NCBI GenBank assembly: GCA_903813345.2
Contig: CAIIXF020000012.1
Span: forward strand, 2,461,318-2,525,317
DNA: 64,000 nucleotides
Source of the DNA: Owenia fusiformis
Taxonomy: Eukaryota; Annelida; Polychaeta; Sabellida; Oweniidae
Direction: 5' to 3'
This document shows positions 37,241 to 49,047 of this stretch, one piece after another; the first letter of the stretch is position 1, and the number at the start of each line of letters is the position of its first letter. The notes under the pieces are model-generated. The model had not been told where the DNA came from and made no database searches. It saw nothing but the letters and a program-made list of their open reading frames with translations. The position numbers and the translations under genes were made by a program.

Positions 37241-40165
37241 TTGAAGGCATAATCATGTAAATTGTTAACGTACTCTGACGACTTAAATTTCCCAAGGTGG
37301 ATTGAATCAGACATTGTGCATCTCCGGGGCGAGTTTACGTTATCATTTCTGCATATTGGGATCATTTTCACTTCAGGACTCCAGTTATTGCATTAGAGTA
37401 ACTCTAGATATCGTAAGGTAATCTATTGGCTAATTACCTTCACCCATGAGATCAAAACATTTCATAACAAGCAAGAAGGTTTCAATATGGTTACTTATGC
37501 TACATATCGCCCCTGTATATTTTTCAATGAGTACGTTGCCTTATTTGGGTTACGAAATGCCTCTGATTATCTTTTGATGATTATTTGTTGACTGGTTCAA
37601 AACAATTAATACGATTTAAGTGGTAGTATGAAAATGATGCAACCATCGACCTTGATTTCTTAAATTGGTGGTGAAGTCTTGGGAAAATGAGAACGGTATT
37701 ATGGAATACCAAATAAGGACATTATTATCACCGCTAATGAGCTAGACTCTTGACATATTAGTTAAACGGCATTAAAAAGCATATTAGGTCTTCACTATGT
37801 GTGTAATGTAGCGCCCCTATATCACAGAGAGCTGTATAGAATACAACGTAATGATATCCCAAGCACCCTTCAGTCACATGACCTCAATATGAACCAATCA
37901 GAATTAGGGATTTTGTATCTGAGCTGAGTAGAGCTGTGTTAATGGTGTAGCCAAGTTATGTCTGTAGATTTGAGGCCTTTCTTTAATTATATTGTGTTTT
38001 GTCGAGAAGTCTGAAAAATCGTCCCATTATCACACGAGGTTTTCTAGGAAGGATGCTGCTTAATTATTTTGGGGAAAAGAACATTGATTAACCTCAACTT
38101 AAGGCTGGTAAATAAGATAAATTAACCTAGTCCATTTAACGATGCATTTTGGGTATATTCTCCTTTATAGCCTTTGATTATGCCTTATGTGACAAAAAGG
38201 AGGTCATTCCCATGAACCCTTAATAACCTCATCTCAAGATTTTGGATGAGTCAAGCAAAAAACAAGCTATATGTAGTAAGAGGAAAGATCATAATGAAAT
38301 ACAATCAAAACTCTTTGTTAAAATGTATAGACAGTCCCAAAGTCCCAATAGCAAATACAATTCAACACTCGTAGTGAGCTATATTGCCGAAGGGCCCATT
38401 GTCGTAGCATCTTTGGCCAACTTGCAATCAAATTATTTTCCAACGCATTTATCTCAATTGGTTGAGGCTTGAAACTTTGCCAGTCGTAGACTTCAGTAGG
38501 GACAGATTCAGTGTTACGTAAGATTTTTGAGGTTGATGGATTGGTATATGTGCACATGATATTACCTCATGAACATTGTTGGTTCCTCTAGAAGATCTCT
38601 TATAAGCATTTGATAGAGGGGACATCTGATGAATCCCAATGATTTGTGAATTTAATCTTCATATTCGTTGGTATATTTTGGAGTCAGTGTCTTTTAAATC
38701 TTCTATGGTAAAACCAAATTTTAAACATGTCTTTTGATGCATACAGTATTTTTCCCCAGGTCTTTCCTAAATGGGCGCAAAATCTTCATTTTCCATGTAC
38801 TTCTCAAAACATCCAAAACTGGACGTTTAATAGTTCTTCTTTTACCAAAATTTCATCCGTTTGCAGCACTCAGTTATTTCTTTGCTCATTGCTAATAAGA
38901 AAAATGAGTTCAGTAATTTTCTGTTCTGGAATTGTTCCATGTGGCATCAATTTTATGAAGTTGTCTGATCAGATTCTCCCAAGGGCAGTAGAATATTATC
39001 ATTAGAATTATTTCTCTCTATTGTTTCCAGTGGCAAGTCAATGCAACATAATTGATTGTTGAAATGATATGTAAATACAGCGCAAGACTCCCTTTTGACG
39101 TGAAATTGTTTTTTATCGTAGATTTCAGGAATTCCTGGGGAAATCTTCATTTGAATCATTCACATTTTGTTCCATTAAATAAGTCGTCTTTCTACTATTT
39201 GTATCAAATGACAGATGAGTCAAAGCTTATGGGAGGAAAAGTGTGATTTGTGAGTGAGGTATATTTCAAGAGTATTTTCTCTTATTCCTTGTTTCTTAAT
39301 TTCATGAAATGAGCAATACCATTTAATCTCCTAGTTTGACAATTATATTAGAGATTCGCTGGAGCAGAATAGATAGAGAGGGGTTTCTATTCTCCTGGAC
39401 TGGAGATAAGATACTGTCAATTTTATCCCCTCCTTTATTGAAAAGCTCCACTCAAGCATGAATTAATAGGTTTTGTAAGAACCATTGTGTCATGGCGTTG
39501 ATAGATTTAAGATCATCAGACTGTTTCCTTAAAGACATAAAGGAAATTACTTGAGAAGGGAAACTTGTTTCTTGCCATTAAGCAGAACAAAACAAACTAA
39601 GATTTTGATGAAGTAATTGGTTTATAGACTGTGCACTAAGAACCTCAGATTTGAGTGCCCATTTCAGAATTCTGGCATTTATGATGTTTCGTTCATGGTA
39701 TAAGGAGCACATTAGAGGCATCACAGCTATCATGGGCCCCTCGGGTCTTTAACAAATCACCAGAGTAGTGAACCGCTCGGCTATGAAAATATATTGCTTA
39801 TTGGAGCCCCTTTCTCACAGTAACTAACAAGGTTGCCACATCTCTTTACGCTTGAATACTCAGACAATTCAAGAACTTACCATGTGAGGCATATTGTTTC
39901 ATACAGACACATGGAAGTCTCTGTCTTACATGATGAAAACTGTATTTGTTAACTTTCAAATATGATGGAACACTTTAACAATGTCAAAAGGTCTGGCAGA
40001 GCTCTTTTGGAATTAATGACACCCTAAAGTAATAAGACTGGACTTTTGTTAGTGTCTAGTGGAGTCTTTCAATTTCCCAGCAGTTGTCATGTTTTTGCGC
40101 TTATTACCATTTTAATTCTTGTCATGAATAGGTCAAGGGTTACCAAGAGTTCTTCTGCCAATGGT

Positions 40166-40248
40166 AAGTGCATTATGGTTAGTGGCAAGTGCATTATGGG
40201 TAGTGGCAAGTGCAATATGGGTAGTGGCAAGTGCATTATGGGTAGTAT
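40166..40248 (+). repeat. Minisatellite, 21-bp unit, 4 copies
   Basis: AAGTGCATTATGGGTAGTGG plus C, repeated at 40166, 40187, 40208 and 40229. As 21 is a multiple of 3, an ORF across it reads a seven-residue repeat (GKCIMGS), but nothing else supports coding. It carries the same GCATTATGGG core as the duplicated segment in the short intron. Confidence 0.95.
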
Positions 40249-41049
40249 ATTAAATGCCTTTTGTGATCTCATTGTTATTTCAATTTTTTAATTAAATCTC
40301 TATTTCTTCACATAGGAAAATAGTGCTTTCAAGTATCTACTTTATCAAAGGGATATTTTATATACATGTATGTCATATAAACATAAATTTGTTTGAGTTT
40401 CACGTCCAGGACAATGAAAAAAGCAAACACAAGACAAAGGATCAAACAAAAGGCTGAAAACTATTTTGAACAACTGCCAATTATGATTTAAACACATTTG
40501 AAGTTGACTTTAACAATAGAGTGTATTGATGTGTATGTTCTAGTTCAGTATCATCTTTTTGAAAACATCATTGATGTGAGTATTTTTGCCATTTTAACCT
40601 CCTCTTTATGAACATTTGCAAAGGTTTTCATTAAAAGATATGATAAAACAATCCTACACTGGTTTTGTAATAGGCAAAGGGCGAGTGGGATGACAGACCT
40701 CATACAAGACAAGCGCATATATCTAATCCCCTGCCTGCTATATTTGCATTGGTTTCCTTTGACTTGATGTAGAATTGGCAAACAGATACTAACAAAGGTC
40801 ACGCTGACCTCTAATTCGATGATCCTCATTGAGGAGGCTTTCTGAAACATAAAAACCTTCCCTGTCATTTCAATCTGTGCCGCAGTAAAGATATTACTAC
40901 GTATTTCATCCTACAATAGCCTGATCACTGCACTATAGTATTATGGGATGGAACCCTGTACGAATAAGACAGATGATGTTGTTTTCTTTGATCCGTTACT
41001 ATGGCAATAAGATGAATTTGTAAGAAATTGAATAAGCAGGTATACAGTT

Positions 41050-41136
41050 GATGGTTTGAATTGTATAGAAGTGTTAAAAAATTGAACACTTCTTCCAAAT
41101 TTTACTCAGTAAATTGATCTGTTTCGTGACGTCTGC
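41050..41136 (-). repeat. Family A interspersed repeat, partial, reverse, with a forward 5' block beyond it
   Basis: GTTTGAATTGTATAGAAGTG, AAAAAATTGAACACTTCTTC and CAAATTTTACTCAGTAAATT in reverse orientation. A forward-orientation GACGTCTGCTC (41128-41138) follows at once, as expected for the centre of an inverted pair. Confidence 0.65.
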
Positions 41137-41957
41137 TCTATATCAAAAAGGGGCCCTGGCATTATGTAGCAGCAATGAACCTAATAAACCAGTGATTGTG
41201 TTGTTATTGTATAAATGGAAAGGCAATCATAGCATTAACGAGTTGATCAGGCGGGGACAATTATCTTCGCCCTCAAAATTATATTCCCTGCAATTTCTTC
41301 CTAATTTCACAAAAAGAGAGGAATATATACATCGTCTAATGAACATACACAAATAGGACCCCTTGTACAGTTTATGCTCAATAGAATATTGGTTTCTTCA
41401 TTAAGTGCTGTTTAAGAATTGAGAATGTTTCTTCCTATGATGGGTAATGGAATTTAAGGGTCCCTGCTTCTTCATAAATAATATATTCCATTCTAGTATT
41501 ATCCCACACACGCTTTTTATCTTCAAACGGTACAGGTATATATTCTGTAATAATGACCTTAATGAAGAGATAAATATATCATGACATCCATCCGATTCAT
41601 GCAATTTATACAATGTGATTTCAAAAATGTTGTATTTTTGTATACTTTGATTATTTTATAACAGAATTTATTGAAATAAACATGCTGTGTATCATTACAC
41701 GATTTCATTAGCAAAACGATTATTTTACGATTTATCATTCCTGAATTGCTTATTTGACGAAATAATGGTAAATATTGTATTGCAAACACATGCAATAATT
41801 AAATGGATGAAATCTCGGATTTGCAAGCTGTGTTGTCTGTCATATCACTGAGATCTTCATTTCGTCATAAAATATCGAATCAGTCACGTTTTAAAGCATG
41901 AAATACTGCGTTAAACAGGGGTCCTAGCATGGAATAAAATATACACACATAAAGTAT

Positions 41958-42020
41958 GCGCTGTTAATTGTATCAAAGCAAGAGAAAATGTAAAACTTTA
42001 TTTAAATTTTTTAGAGAAAA
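41958..42020 (-). repeat. Family A interspersed repeat, weak partial copy
   Basis: GTTAATTGTATCAAAGCAAG, AGAAAATGTAAAACTTTATT and AAATTTTTTAGAGAAAAAGA follow the reverse consensus at right spacing. Confidence 0.5.
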
Positions 42021-42526
42021 AGAGGAAAATAGGGATGAATGGAGAATGATTTCAAGTATGGGTGTTTCAACAAGCATGGTGATATAAACGATGATTCAAT
42101 ATGTAAAAAAGTTTTTTTTATTTGTTTTATATGTGTTTCATCACCAGCTGTTTTCTGTTTTGAGGTTTTAATGAATGAAGGTTTATTTTTACACACAGTT
42201 TATTGTGTTTGGTTGATTATGGCTGTTCATTACAGGGAGAAACTTTGTAGTGGCACGATAACCTGAAATGTGTTTTGTCTGACAAAGGGGTATATGTATG
42301 CTTTTAATAAATTGTAAGGTTAATGTGTCCGCTATTCGGGATGGGAGGGGGTGGAGGGTCTACCTGCTGTATTTCATCATGAATGGTGTTTGAAAATATG
42401 AATGAAAATTGATTTTATGAATTTTTAGTACTTATGGGAACTGATGCGAGATTGTTCACTTGTTTAAGATTTTATTAGTTCATTAGTGATGAAAAATCGT
42501 CTTGACGTACTTCCATAGCTAATAAT

Positions 42527-42690
42527 GTTTCAAACCACAACCTTTCTATTTTATACATCAATGTTACTCAATTATGTTCCATCTTGAAAAATCAGGATTA
42601 AAAAAAATTTGGTTTCAAACCACGACCTTGCTATCCTTTATAACAAGGTCACTCAACTCTGTTCAACTTAAAAAATCAGCATAAAAAAGG
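42527..42690 (+). repeat. Tandem duplication, ~85-bp period, two diverged copies
   Basis: TTTCAAACCACAACCTT (42529) and TTTCAAACCACGACCTT (42614). Both continue to GTTACTCAA / GGTCACTCAA, TTGTTC-type sequence and AAAAATCAG. Confidence 0.8.
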
Positions 42691-43168
42691 CAAACTTTAT
42701 CTGAGTAGATAATCTCTGTACATCTGGCCTGTCCATTAGGAGCTAACATATCATCCTTGGATCCACATCAGTCTTCCAGTTTCTTGCAGACTTTCAAATA
42801 GTCTCAAACCCATTTTTGATTTTTTCAATTTTTTCAATATAATTTGGAAGATCTTTGTGAACAATTGATGATTTTAGACGGTTGATGTTACACTTAGTTG
42901 ATTTAATTGTTTTTTAGAGTGTTATATTGCTTTGAAAATTAATAAATTGTAAAAAATGAAAAAGATAATGATGTATTTTTTTGGGTGAAACAGTTGATGT
43001 ACATCAGATCCACATATGTGTGCTTGTTGATGTCAGTATGTATGTATTTTTAGATTGATTGTCTATTAGTGATGTATTTGGAAAGAACAAAAGTTCTCTG
43101 AGGTTACCATAAAACATTTGCTCCTGATATCCAGAATAGCCCTTCGAGGATTGCTCACTTTGATGTTA

Positions 43169-43336
43169 CAGTAGAACCTATCTAATCTGAGCACCAATGG
43201 GACTAACGAAAAATGTTTCAGATTGGCAGGTGTTCACATTTCAAGGTTTTCCCACATGGAAGTCTATATTAAAAAACGATCAGACCAAAAAGTGGTCATA
43301 CACATTTAGAGGTGTTCAGATAAAATGGTTTTACTG
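43169..43336. mobile_element. 168-bp pogo-like MITE, diverged copy
   Basis: Left end TA-CAGTAGAACCTATCTAATC, right end ATGGTTTTACTG; the interior shares CAGATTRGCAGGTGTTCACA with the copy at 54610. The right TA duplication has decayed to TG. Confidence 0.75.
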
Positions 43337-43561
43337 TGCTAGATAAGTTTCTACTGAGGGTCTGGAAGATTCAATTATGTAGTTGTTTGCAATGTTATAT
43401 GTTTTATTGTACATAGTTGGGAGAAATCAGGACAGGTTGAAATGGCAAATATTTCCGTCTTGCATTTTGTTATGAATTCCATAAACCCCTCTCAAGCACC
43501 CTTGCTGGATTTCTCATGCAGCATTGCCAGGGATTAGATATTGATATGACCAAGGCAGTAG

Positions 43562-43818
43562 TGCATTGCTTTACAATTATGGTATTCATGCATTGCCATT
43601 GTGGTATTCAATGTATTGCTATTATGGTATTGTTGCATTGCCATTAAGGTATTGATATATTGCAATTATGGTATTGATGTATTGCAATTATGGCATTGGT
43701 GCATTGCCATTAAGATATTGATATATTGCCATTATGGTATTGATGCATTGCCATTATGGTATTGATGCATTGTCATTACAGCAATGGTGCATTGCTATTA
43801 TAGTTATGACACATTGCA
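43562..43818 (+). repeat. Minisatellite, 22-bp unit, about 11-12 copies
   Basis: Degenerate tandem of GCATTGCCATTATGGTATTG plus AT. Variants include TATTGCAATTATGG and GCATTGCCATTAAGG. It lies 22 bp before the 122-bp palindromic element at 43841. Confidence 0.93.
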
Positions 43819-43840
43819 TGATGCATTATAAATTAGGACT

Positions 43841-43962
43841 CAGGGGTTCGTTTTTCGTACGATCGTAACTTACGATTCCGAGAAAACCATTTGTCTCTGT
43901 TTTGATGAACAATGACTTGCGACCAAATTGTAAGTTACGATGGTTTCAAAAACGGACCCCTG
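43841..43962. mobile_element. 122-bp foldback/MITE-like palindrome with CAGGGG ends
   Basis: Left end CAGGGGTTCGTTTTTCGTAC continuing to ATCGTAACTTACGAT; the right end is its imperfect reverse complement (TTACGATGG ... CGGACCCCTG). About 36 bp of each arm pair, so nearly two thirds of the element is inverted repeat. CAGGG termini fit hAT-type ends, but I see no 8-bp duplication. It lies 20 bp after the 22-bp minisatellite. Confidence 0.65.
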
Positions 43963-44899
43963 TATACTAAATGTCAATATATGTTGGTAAACAGTCTCTA
44001 TATCGTTCTTGCAGCCGATAAAAGTCATCTCTGTCTAATCATACTATGGCTTTGTTTTAAATCACTGGCTAATTACAGCATCTAATTTATATGCACAAGT
44101 TAACCTTTATTAATGAACTAATATCAAGCATTTTATCAGGGGGTTTGAGAGATTGATGGAGTAGTTTTGCCTGGCTGTTTGCAATACTGCTTCAGAAATA
44201 CAAGACTAATCAATCAATGGGTTAGGGCTACTATCTATTTAATCTGGTCACTCCTATGGCAATATTACATGCCGGTCATGCATGAGGTGGTGATATGATT
44301 GGTCAGTATGACCATTTATGGGTTGGCAAGCCATACTTCGAAGATTGACAGGTCTCATATTTTCATATTGAAATTGAAGATGCTTGATTATTGCCACATT
44401 GGTCAAAAATGCAAAATATCTGAAAGTGTGATTCACATTTTCATGCAAATCAACCCAAAACATATTAAAAAGTGAAAGTAAATGAGAGAAATCTTTAACT
44501 GCTCGGAATCAATTCAGCGATCAGTGTGTTACTTTTACTCTATCAATATCTAATGTAGAGTAGAGTTGTTTAGGCTTATAGTGTCATGAGGTATTAATAA
44601 AGGCCGTGTTCTTGCATTAATCGCAAAACTTATTCATTGAAACATGGCAACTTTTAGAATGTATCTGAATGCTTTATTTATATGAAATACCCATCATTTG
44701 TTTATGTTTGATTCATCTTGATATTTATTAATTTTTTATATTTGGGATATTACCATATTAAGTGATTTTTATTCAAATGGGGAATATCAAGCACTGGTTT
44801 TAGTTTGGTTTGAGATTAATGGGTAGCCAAAAACCTTTAGTGTGTTAACCCATATTTCGATGTGCTACAGTTGATTTCTTACAGTAAGGGAGTAAATAC

Positions 44900-45547
44900 T
44901 AGGGGTGGGACGGATAACCGAAATACCGAAAAACCGCGGTTCATAGCCTTCGGATCGGTTTTCGGATCACGGCCCTACTTTCGGATCAGCTTTTCGGATC
45001 GTTTTCGGATTAATATTTCATTGGTCAAGTATCAATAAAACAGTTAAAAACACTGTTTTACAGCAACATTTTTGATATTCCTAGTCCCTACCTTGTCTGT
45101 CTTGTCTGTTGCTAGCTCACTCGTTTACTAGATTCGTTTCGTATCCGCGTATTCGTATCCCTCGGTAATCAATCATGTGGTCCCTGGTACTATATTCTTT
45201 AGTCGTGTATTCTAAATAATATGTATTGTTGATGAAATACTATAACATAAAATTCCATCTATAAAATATTGTTATAACGTGGCATAATTGATACAAAGAT
45301 TTGTGCAAATTTATATTTGCGCAGGTTCGATATAGGGTATTATTTTGTGCGCACCCACAATACATTCAAATATGGCGTCTTATTAAAAGAAAGTGACAGT
45401 CAGCAGTGAAGTCAGAGACAAAGCAGCTAATCATGTCAATCAATACAAATCCTTAAAATGAATGAACCGAACCGAAAAAACCGAACCGACGGCTGATGAT
45501 CCGAAAAACCGAACCGAACCGAACCGAAACGAACCGTCCCATCCCTA
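44900..45547. mobile_element. 648-bp hAT-like MITE with 8-bp target-site duplication
   Basis: Ends TAGGGGTGGGACGG (44900-44913) and CCGTCCCATCCCTA (45534-45547) are inverted repeats with one mismatch, and the outermost TAGGG fits the hAT end consensus. Identical 8-bp flanks GTAAATAC (44892-44899 and 45548-45555) match the hAT target-duplication length. Subterminal regions are built from repeated CCGAAC / TTCGGATC motifs (44920-45010 and 45465-45535), as often seen at hAT transposase-binding ends. The interior has no transposase ORF. Confidence 0.9.
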
Positions 45548-45904
45548 GTAAATACAGTAAGAAATAAATATGTTCAGGAGTAAATTGGCGTTTACTTAGC
45601 AGAGTAGAAGAACGTGAGGGTCAATAGATACAACTCTTGTGCAAATCTACATCTTGTTGATAGTGGGAAATTAGCTAAACCTAGAATGTGATAAAATGGA
45701 GAAAAATATGATAACTTTCAAGAAACTTGACCCAATATTGACGATTTCTGCACACTTAGTACAAAAGTCAAAAATGAAATTAGCGAATCCGACATATGGT
45801 TAGAGATCACTCGTGACTTGAGAACCTTTGAGAATCCTGAAGCTTATCTTGAAATAGATTATGTATATAGGAACCAACAAAAAATAGAGTTATCAGGAAT
45901 GTAG

Positions 45905-45973
45905 TTCGTACTCTTATTGTAAAGAAATGCTAAGAAATTCATATATAGTTCTTTCAAATTTTAGTGAGAAATT
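45905..45973 (-). repeat. Family A interspersed repeat, partial, reverse
   Basis: ACTCTTATTGTAAAGAAATG, CTAAGAAATTCATATATAGT and TCTTTCAAATTTTAGTGAGA correspond to the central part. Confidence 0.65.
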
Positions 45974-46692
45974 TGGCCAGAAAACCTGGGCATCAATTTC
46001 CCTGTGTTAATTCCCATTGGTCTGAAATAAGCATGAACGGCTGTTGAGATTCCGGAGAAATATTTTTAGTGAGATAACTGGATATCTTAATCAAATTATG
46101 AAATACATCCGAACTATCAGGATATCCACGCCTTTATGTTTACTTAACATTGTTCAGCTCTTACGATAATTGCTTAATAAGCTTGTGACATCACAGCGCA
46201 TACACGCAAGTTCTTCATTTAGATTAAGAATTTCTGATTATTTCATATCGATATCTTAGAAATAGGTCACATGATATTTTTTCTGATTGTTGGATCATGA
46301 ATGTTTTATGTATTTGTGATTAGAATATATATTTATTTTACTTTGATGTAATAGTCTTTGGAGGTAGGGGGAGGGGGCTTGGGAGAGGGGAGAGGAGGGG
46401 GTCACACAAGTTATATCGACAACCACCAAAACTAAACAAAACAAAGATAACAGTGCCCCATTGACACATCATACCCGAGAATAAATTGGTGTTAGAATGA
46501 CTTATCATTATCCCATTATTGTATATATTCGAGAAATATATATAACCCATCCAGACTTGAATAAGTACTATTTCCATATCAGTTTATGGGCAAATTTTGT
46601 ATAAGCCAGTTAACACATCAATGATAACTTTTCTAATAGGATCTCAGATAAGCGTGGCATCTCTGGCATGGACTACTCCAAAAGATTTCACA

Positions 46693-46852
46693 GACGTCAC
46701 ATTTATTTTGTGTTATTTCTCTCTAAATTTTGAATGAAGTATCTGATTTTCTTGCATTTATATACCATTTAGAGTACGATCTTCACCTCTGTTAATTTTA
46801 TTCCTCGTGAATTGATCTCTTTTTGCCTATATTTTGGATTTAAAATGTGTCT
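46693..46852 (+). repeat. Family A interspersed repeat, near full length
   Basis: GACGTCACATTTATTTTGTG, ATTTCTCTCTAAATTTTGAA, TGAAGTATCTGATTTTCTTG, CATTTATATACCATTTAGAG and GGATTTAAAATGTG. Well preserved. Confidence 0.85.
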
Positions 46853-47124
46853 ATCTTTTTCCCGTTGATCGTGATCGGTGATTTAAGTATTGGTGTCAAG
46901 ATAACCCACATTGATATCATTCAGGTGGTGATTAAGATTGTTTGATTTGTTTCTACAGTGACTTGAGTATATTACATGTTTGAGTTTGTTTATTGTATTG
47001 ATATTTTATTAATGACTTTCTGGGGTATATGGGTATATACGGTGTATATCATTCTCATAAGGGATAATTGGGAATCATGTGGTCCTTAGTTTTGTTCTTG
47101 TTAGGTCTCCTGAGTACCTTTTCA

Positions 47125-47185
47125 GGTTCCCTTGGTCCTTTCAAGATCATTTTGGTCCTTACTGGTCCTTTTGGTACTTACTGGA
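47125..47185 (+). repeat. Short tandem TTGGTCCTT-type repeat
   Basis: CCCTTGGTCCTTTCAAGATC, TTTTGGTCCTTACTGGTCCT and TTTGGTACTTACTGG. Degenerate units of about 12-20 bp. Confidence 0.6.
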
Positions 47186-48286
47186 TTTCTTGTTTCATTT
47201 TCGGGCTACTGGACCCCTTAATAAAGGAAAACAGGGGCACAGTATTTGAAATGACCAAACCAGACAAGCATGATGTCAGATGTCAAGTTCTTTTTACTTC
47301 AGTTTATATTAAAAAAATCTGACAGATCGTTTAGAATCATTTGAGAATACCTGTCACCAGAAGACTTATATCTTGTCGAATAATTACTGGCTTAGATTGC
47401 CTAAATAAATATCGTTCAGTATGTAGTACTATTTATTTAGAAGGGATAAGATAAAAGCTAAATCAATACAGGTGAACGTCTTCACAACCATCAGCGTTGC
47501 TGTAACTAGCCTTTTTGTAGCCGAGTAATTTACCCATTCTTAAATTTTCATTTGATTGTGAGATCTTACAAGAAGAAATGGTCTGCGAAGCTACATGATG
47601 AAGGAAAGGATTATGGGAAACTGGGAAATCTGAGTGTAAAAAATAAGGCTGGTTTATATCTAAGATTTTAGGGCGAATTTGCAATCAGATTAGAATCTTT
47701 AAAATGGGTTGATTTTATCATATTTAGATAAAAGAAGGTTTTTTGATTGTTTACACTTATATGTTGTTAAGCATTGTTTATGGTGTTTATTTTGTATTTC
47801 TTGGTTTCCTTTGTTTCACGGATTCTATCTCATGTACTTCAATAAATCTCTCAATTTTCTTCATTAACGATTTACATTTTTCGGAATACCCCATCGTCTT
47901 ATTGCTGGATAATGAAAGTTAACGTGGTCATATCCTGATCATTGGGCATTGACTTTTCTCATTGTGGGATTCCCAAGGGGAGGATGTAAGTCCGCTCTCA
48001 CATGAAAGATTCAAATTAACTGAAAAATGGTCGTGTTTCTATGTAATAGGCATTGTTTCTCTTAACAAATGAACGCAATTCAATCAGCTGAATTAAATGA
48101 AATCATAGTTGTTAATTCATCATTGACAATAGCGGGTGAAGTTATTTGGAGTTGAAACCTTAATTGAAGCTCAATAAATAATTGTCTTGTTATCGCTACT
48201 TGTTGTATTGTTTCTATTATTCTTCTCGTCCTGCAAATAAATGCTCGCGACGAGGATGTTTGTCTCGAATATTTCAGAGAAAATGG

Positions 48287-48400
48287 GAGAATTAGCAAGG
48301 AATAAATAAGGTAGATGTGATGTCTATAGTCTAAGCTATCTGAAAAAGCAAGAAAATTAAACACTTCAGTCAAATATTTTAGAGATATTCGTGAAATTAG
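48287..48400 (-). repeat. Family A repeat, reverse arm of a second inverted pair
   Basis: GAGAATTAGCAAGGAATAAA, AGATGTGATGTCTATAGTCT, AAGCAAGAAAATTAAACACT and TCAAATATTTTAGAGATATT. A forward copy starts 160 bp further on at 48561. Confidence 0.75.
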
Positions 48401-48560
48401 GATGGTTGCACGGGAATATTTTGTCATGATTTTATAGTCTAAAGTTTCCTGGAGACTACGTTCATTATTGCAATGTTTTTCTTTTTATTACATGGAAAAT
48501 ATAAAGATACAATTGTACTACATTGTTTTGTGTGTACGAGGAAAAGTGACTATGAAAATG

Positions 48561-48725
48561 TCCGTCTGCTCATGCTTATTTTATGTGATATTTATGGTAA
48601 ACATGAATGAAACACATGATTTTATTGCATTTCTCTACACTTTAGAGTATCGACTCCATTATGTATAATTCATTCCTTGCCATTTTCTCTCTATTCATTA
48701 TATTTTGCATTTTGTAACATGATGC
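48561..48725 (+). repeat. Family A repeat, forward arm of a second inverted pair
   Basis: TCCGTCTGCTCATGCTTATT, ACATGAATGAAACACATGAT, TTGCATTTCTCTACACTTTA and TATTTTGCATTTTGTAACAT; full span about 165 bp. Confidence 0.8.
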
Positions 48726-49019
48726 ATGTTTATATTTTTTGTACCGTGATTATATTCAATATAAACCAGTGCACGACCTCAGTGAAGAAAATATCAGAGC
48801 ATTTTATCAAAGTTCTATGCAATAATCTAAAAAGAACATATTACTAAAGCTTTACATTGCATAATTCTGGCCTTAACATCTAGATCGCATGCAAGTGTTA
48901 ATGCATGGATCAAACTCACCATGTACATCATCATTATATTTCATCATACTTATGTGTTTTTCCTCTTGTGTGTTTCATATGCTGTTGCTGCTGTTTGCCA
49001 TTGATTGCTGCTGTGATTC

Positions 49020-49047
49020 AAATTCACATCTGCTAATACAGGTAAGA
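49020..49047 (+). promoter_or_regulatory. Candidate recursive splice site (abutting 3'/5' splice sites) in the large intron
   Basis: The sequence CTGCTAATACAG|GTAAGA has an acceptor-like AG ending at 49041 directly joined to a near-perfect donor GTAAGA at 49042. A T-rich stretch with repeated TTGCTGCTG lies upstream (48960-49010). Such zero-length exons are known in very long introns of flies and vertebrates. Only the motif is visible, and the pyrimidine tract is interrupted by purines, so confidence is low. Confidence 0.25.

Larger units (their letters stand above)
37241..43168. other. Intronic DNA, mid region
   Basis: Holds the 21-bp minisatellite (40166), two partial reverse family A copies (41050, 41958) and the 85-bp duplication (42527). 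The ~2.9 kb from 37241 to 40165 shows nothing I can name. Confidence 0.55.

Noticed and set aside
40046-40291. ORF with four GKCIMGS heptads
   Set aside because: The heptads come from a 21-bp minisatellite; flanking residues are not protein-like and there is no splice or start context.
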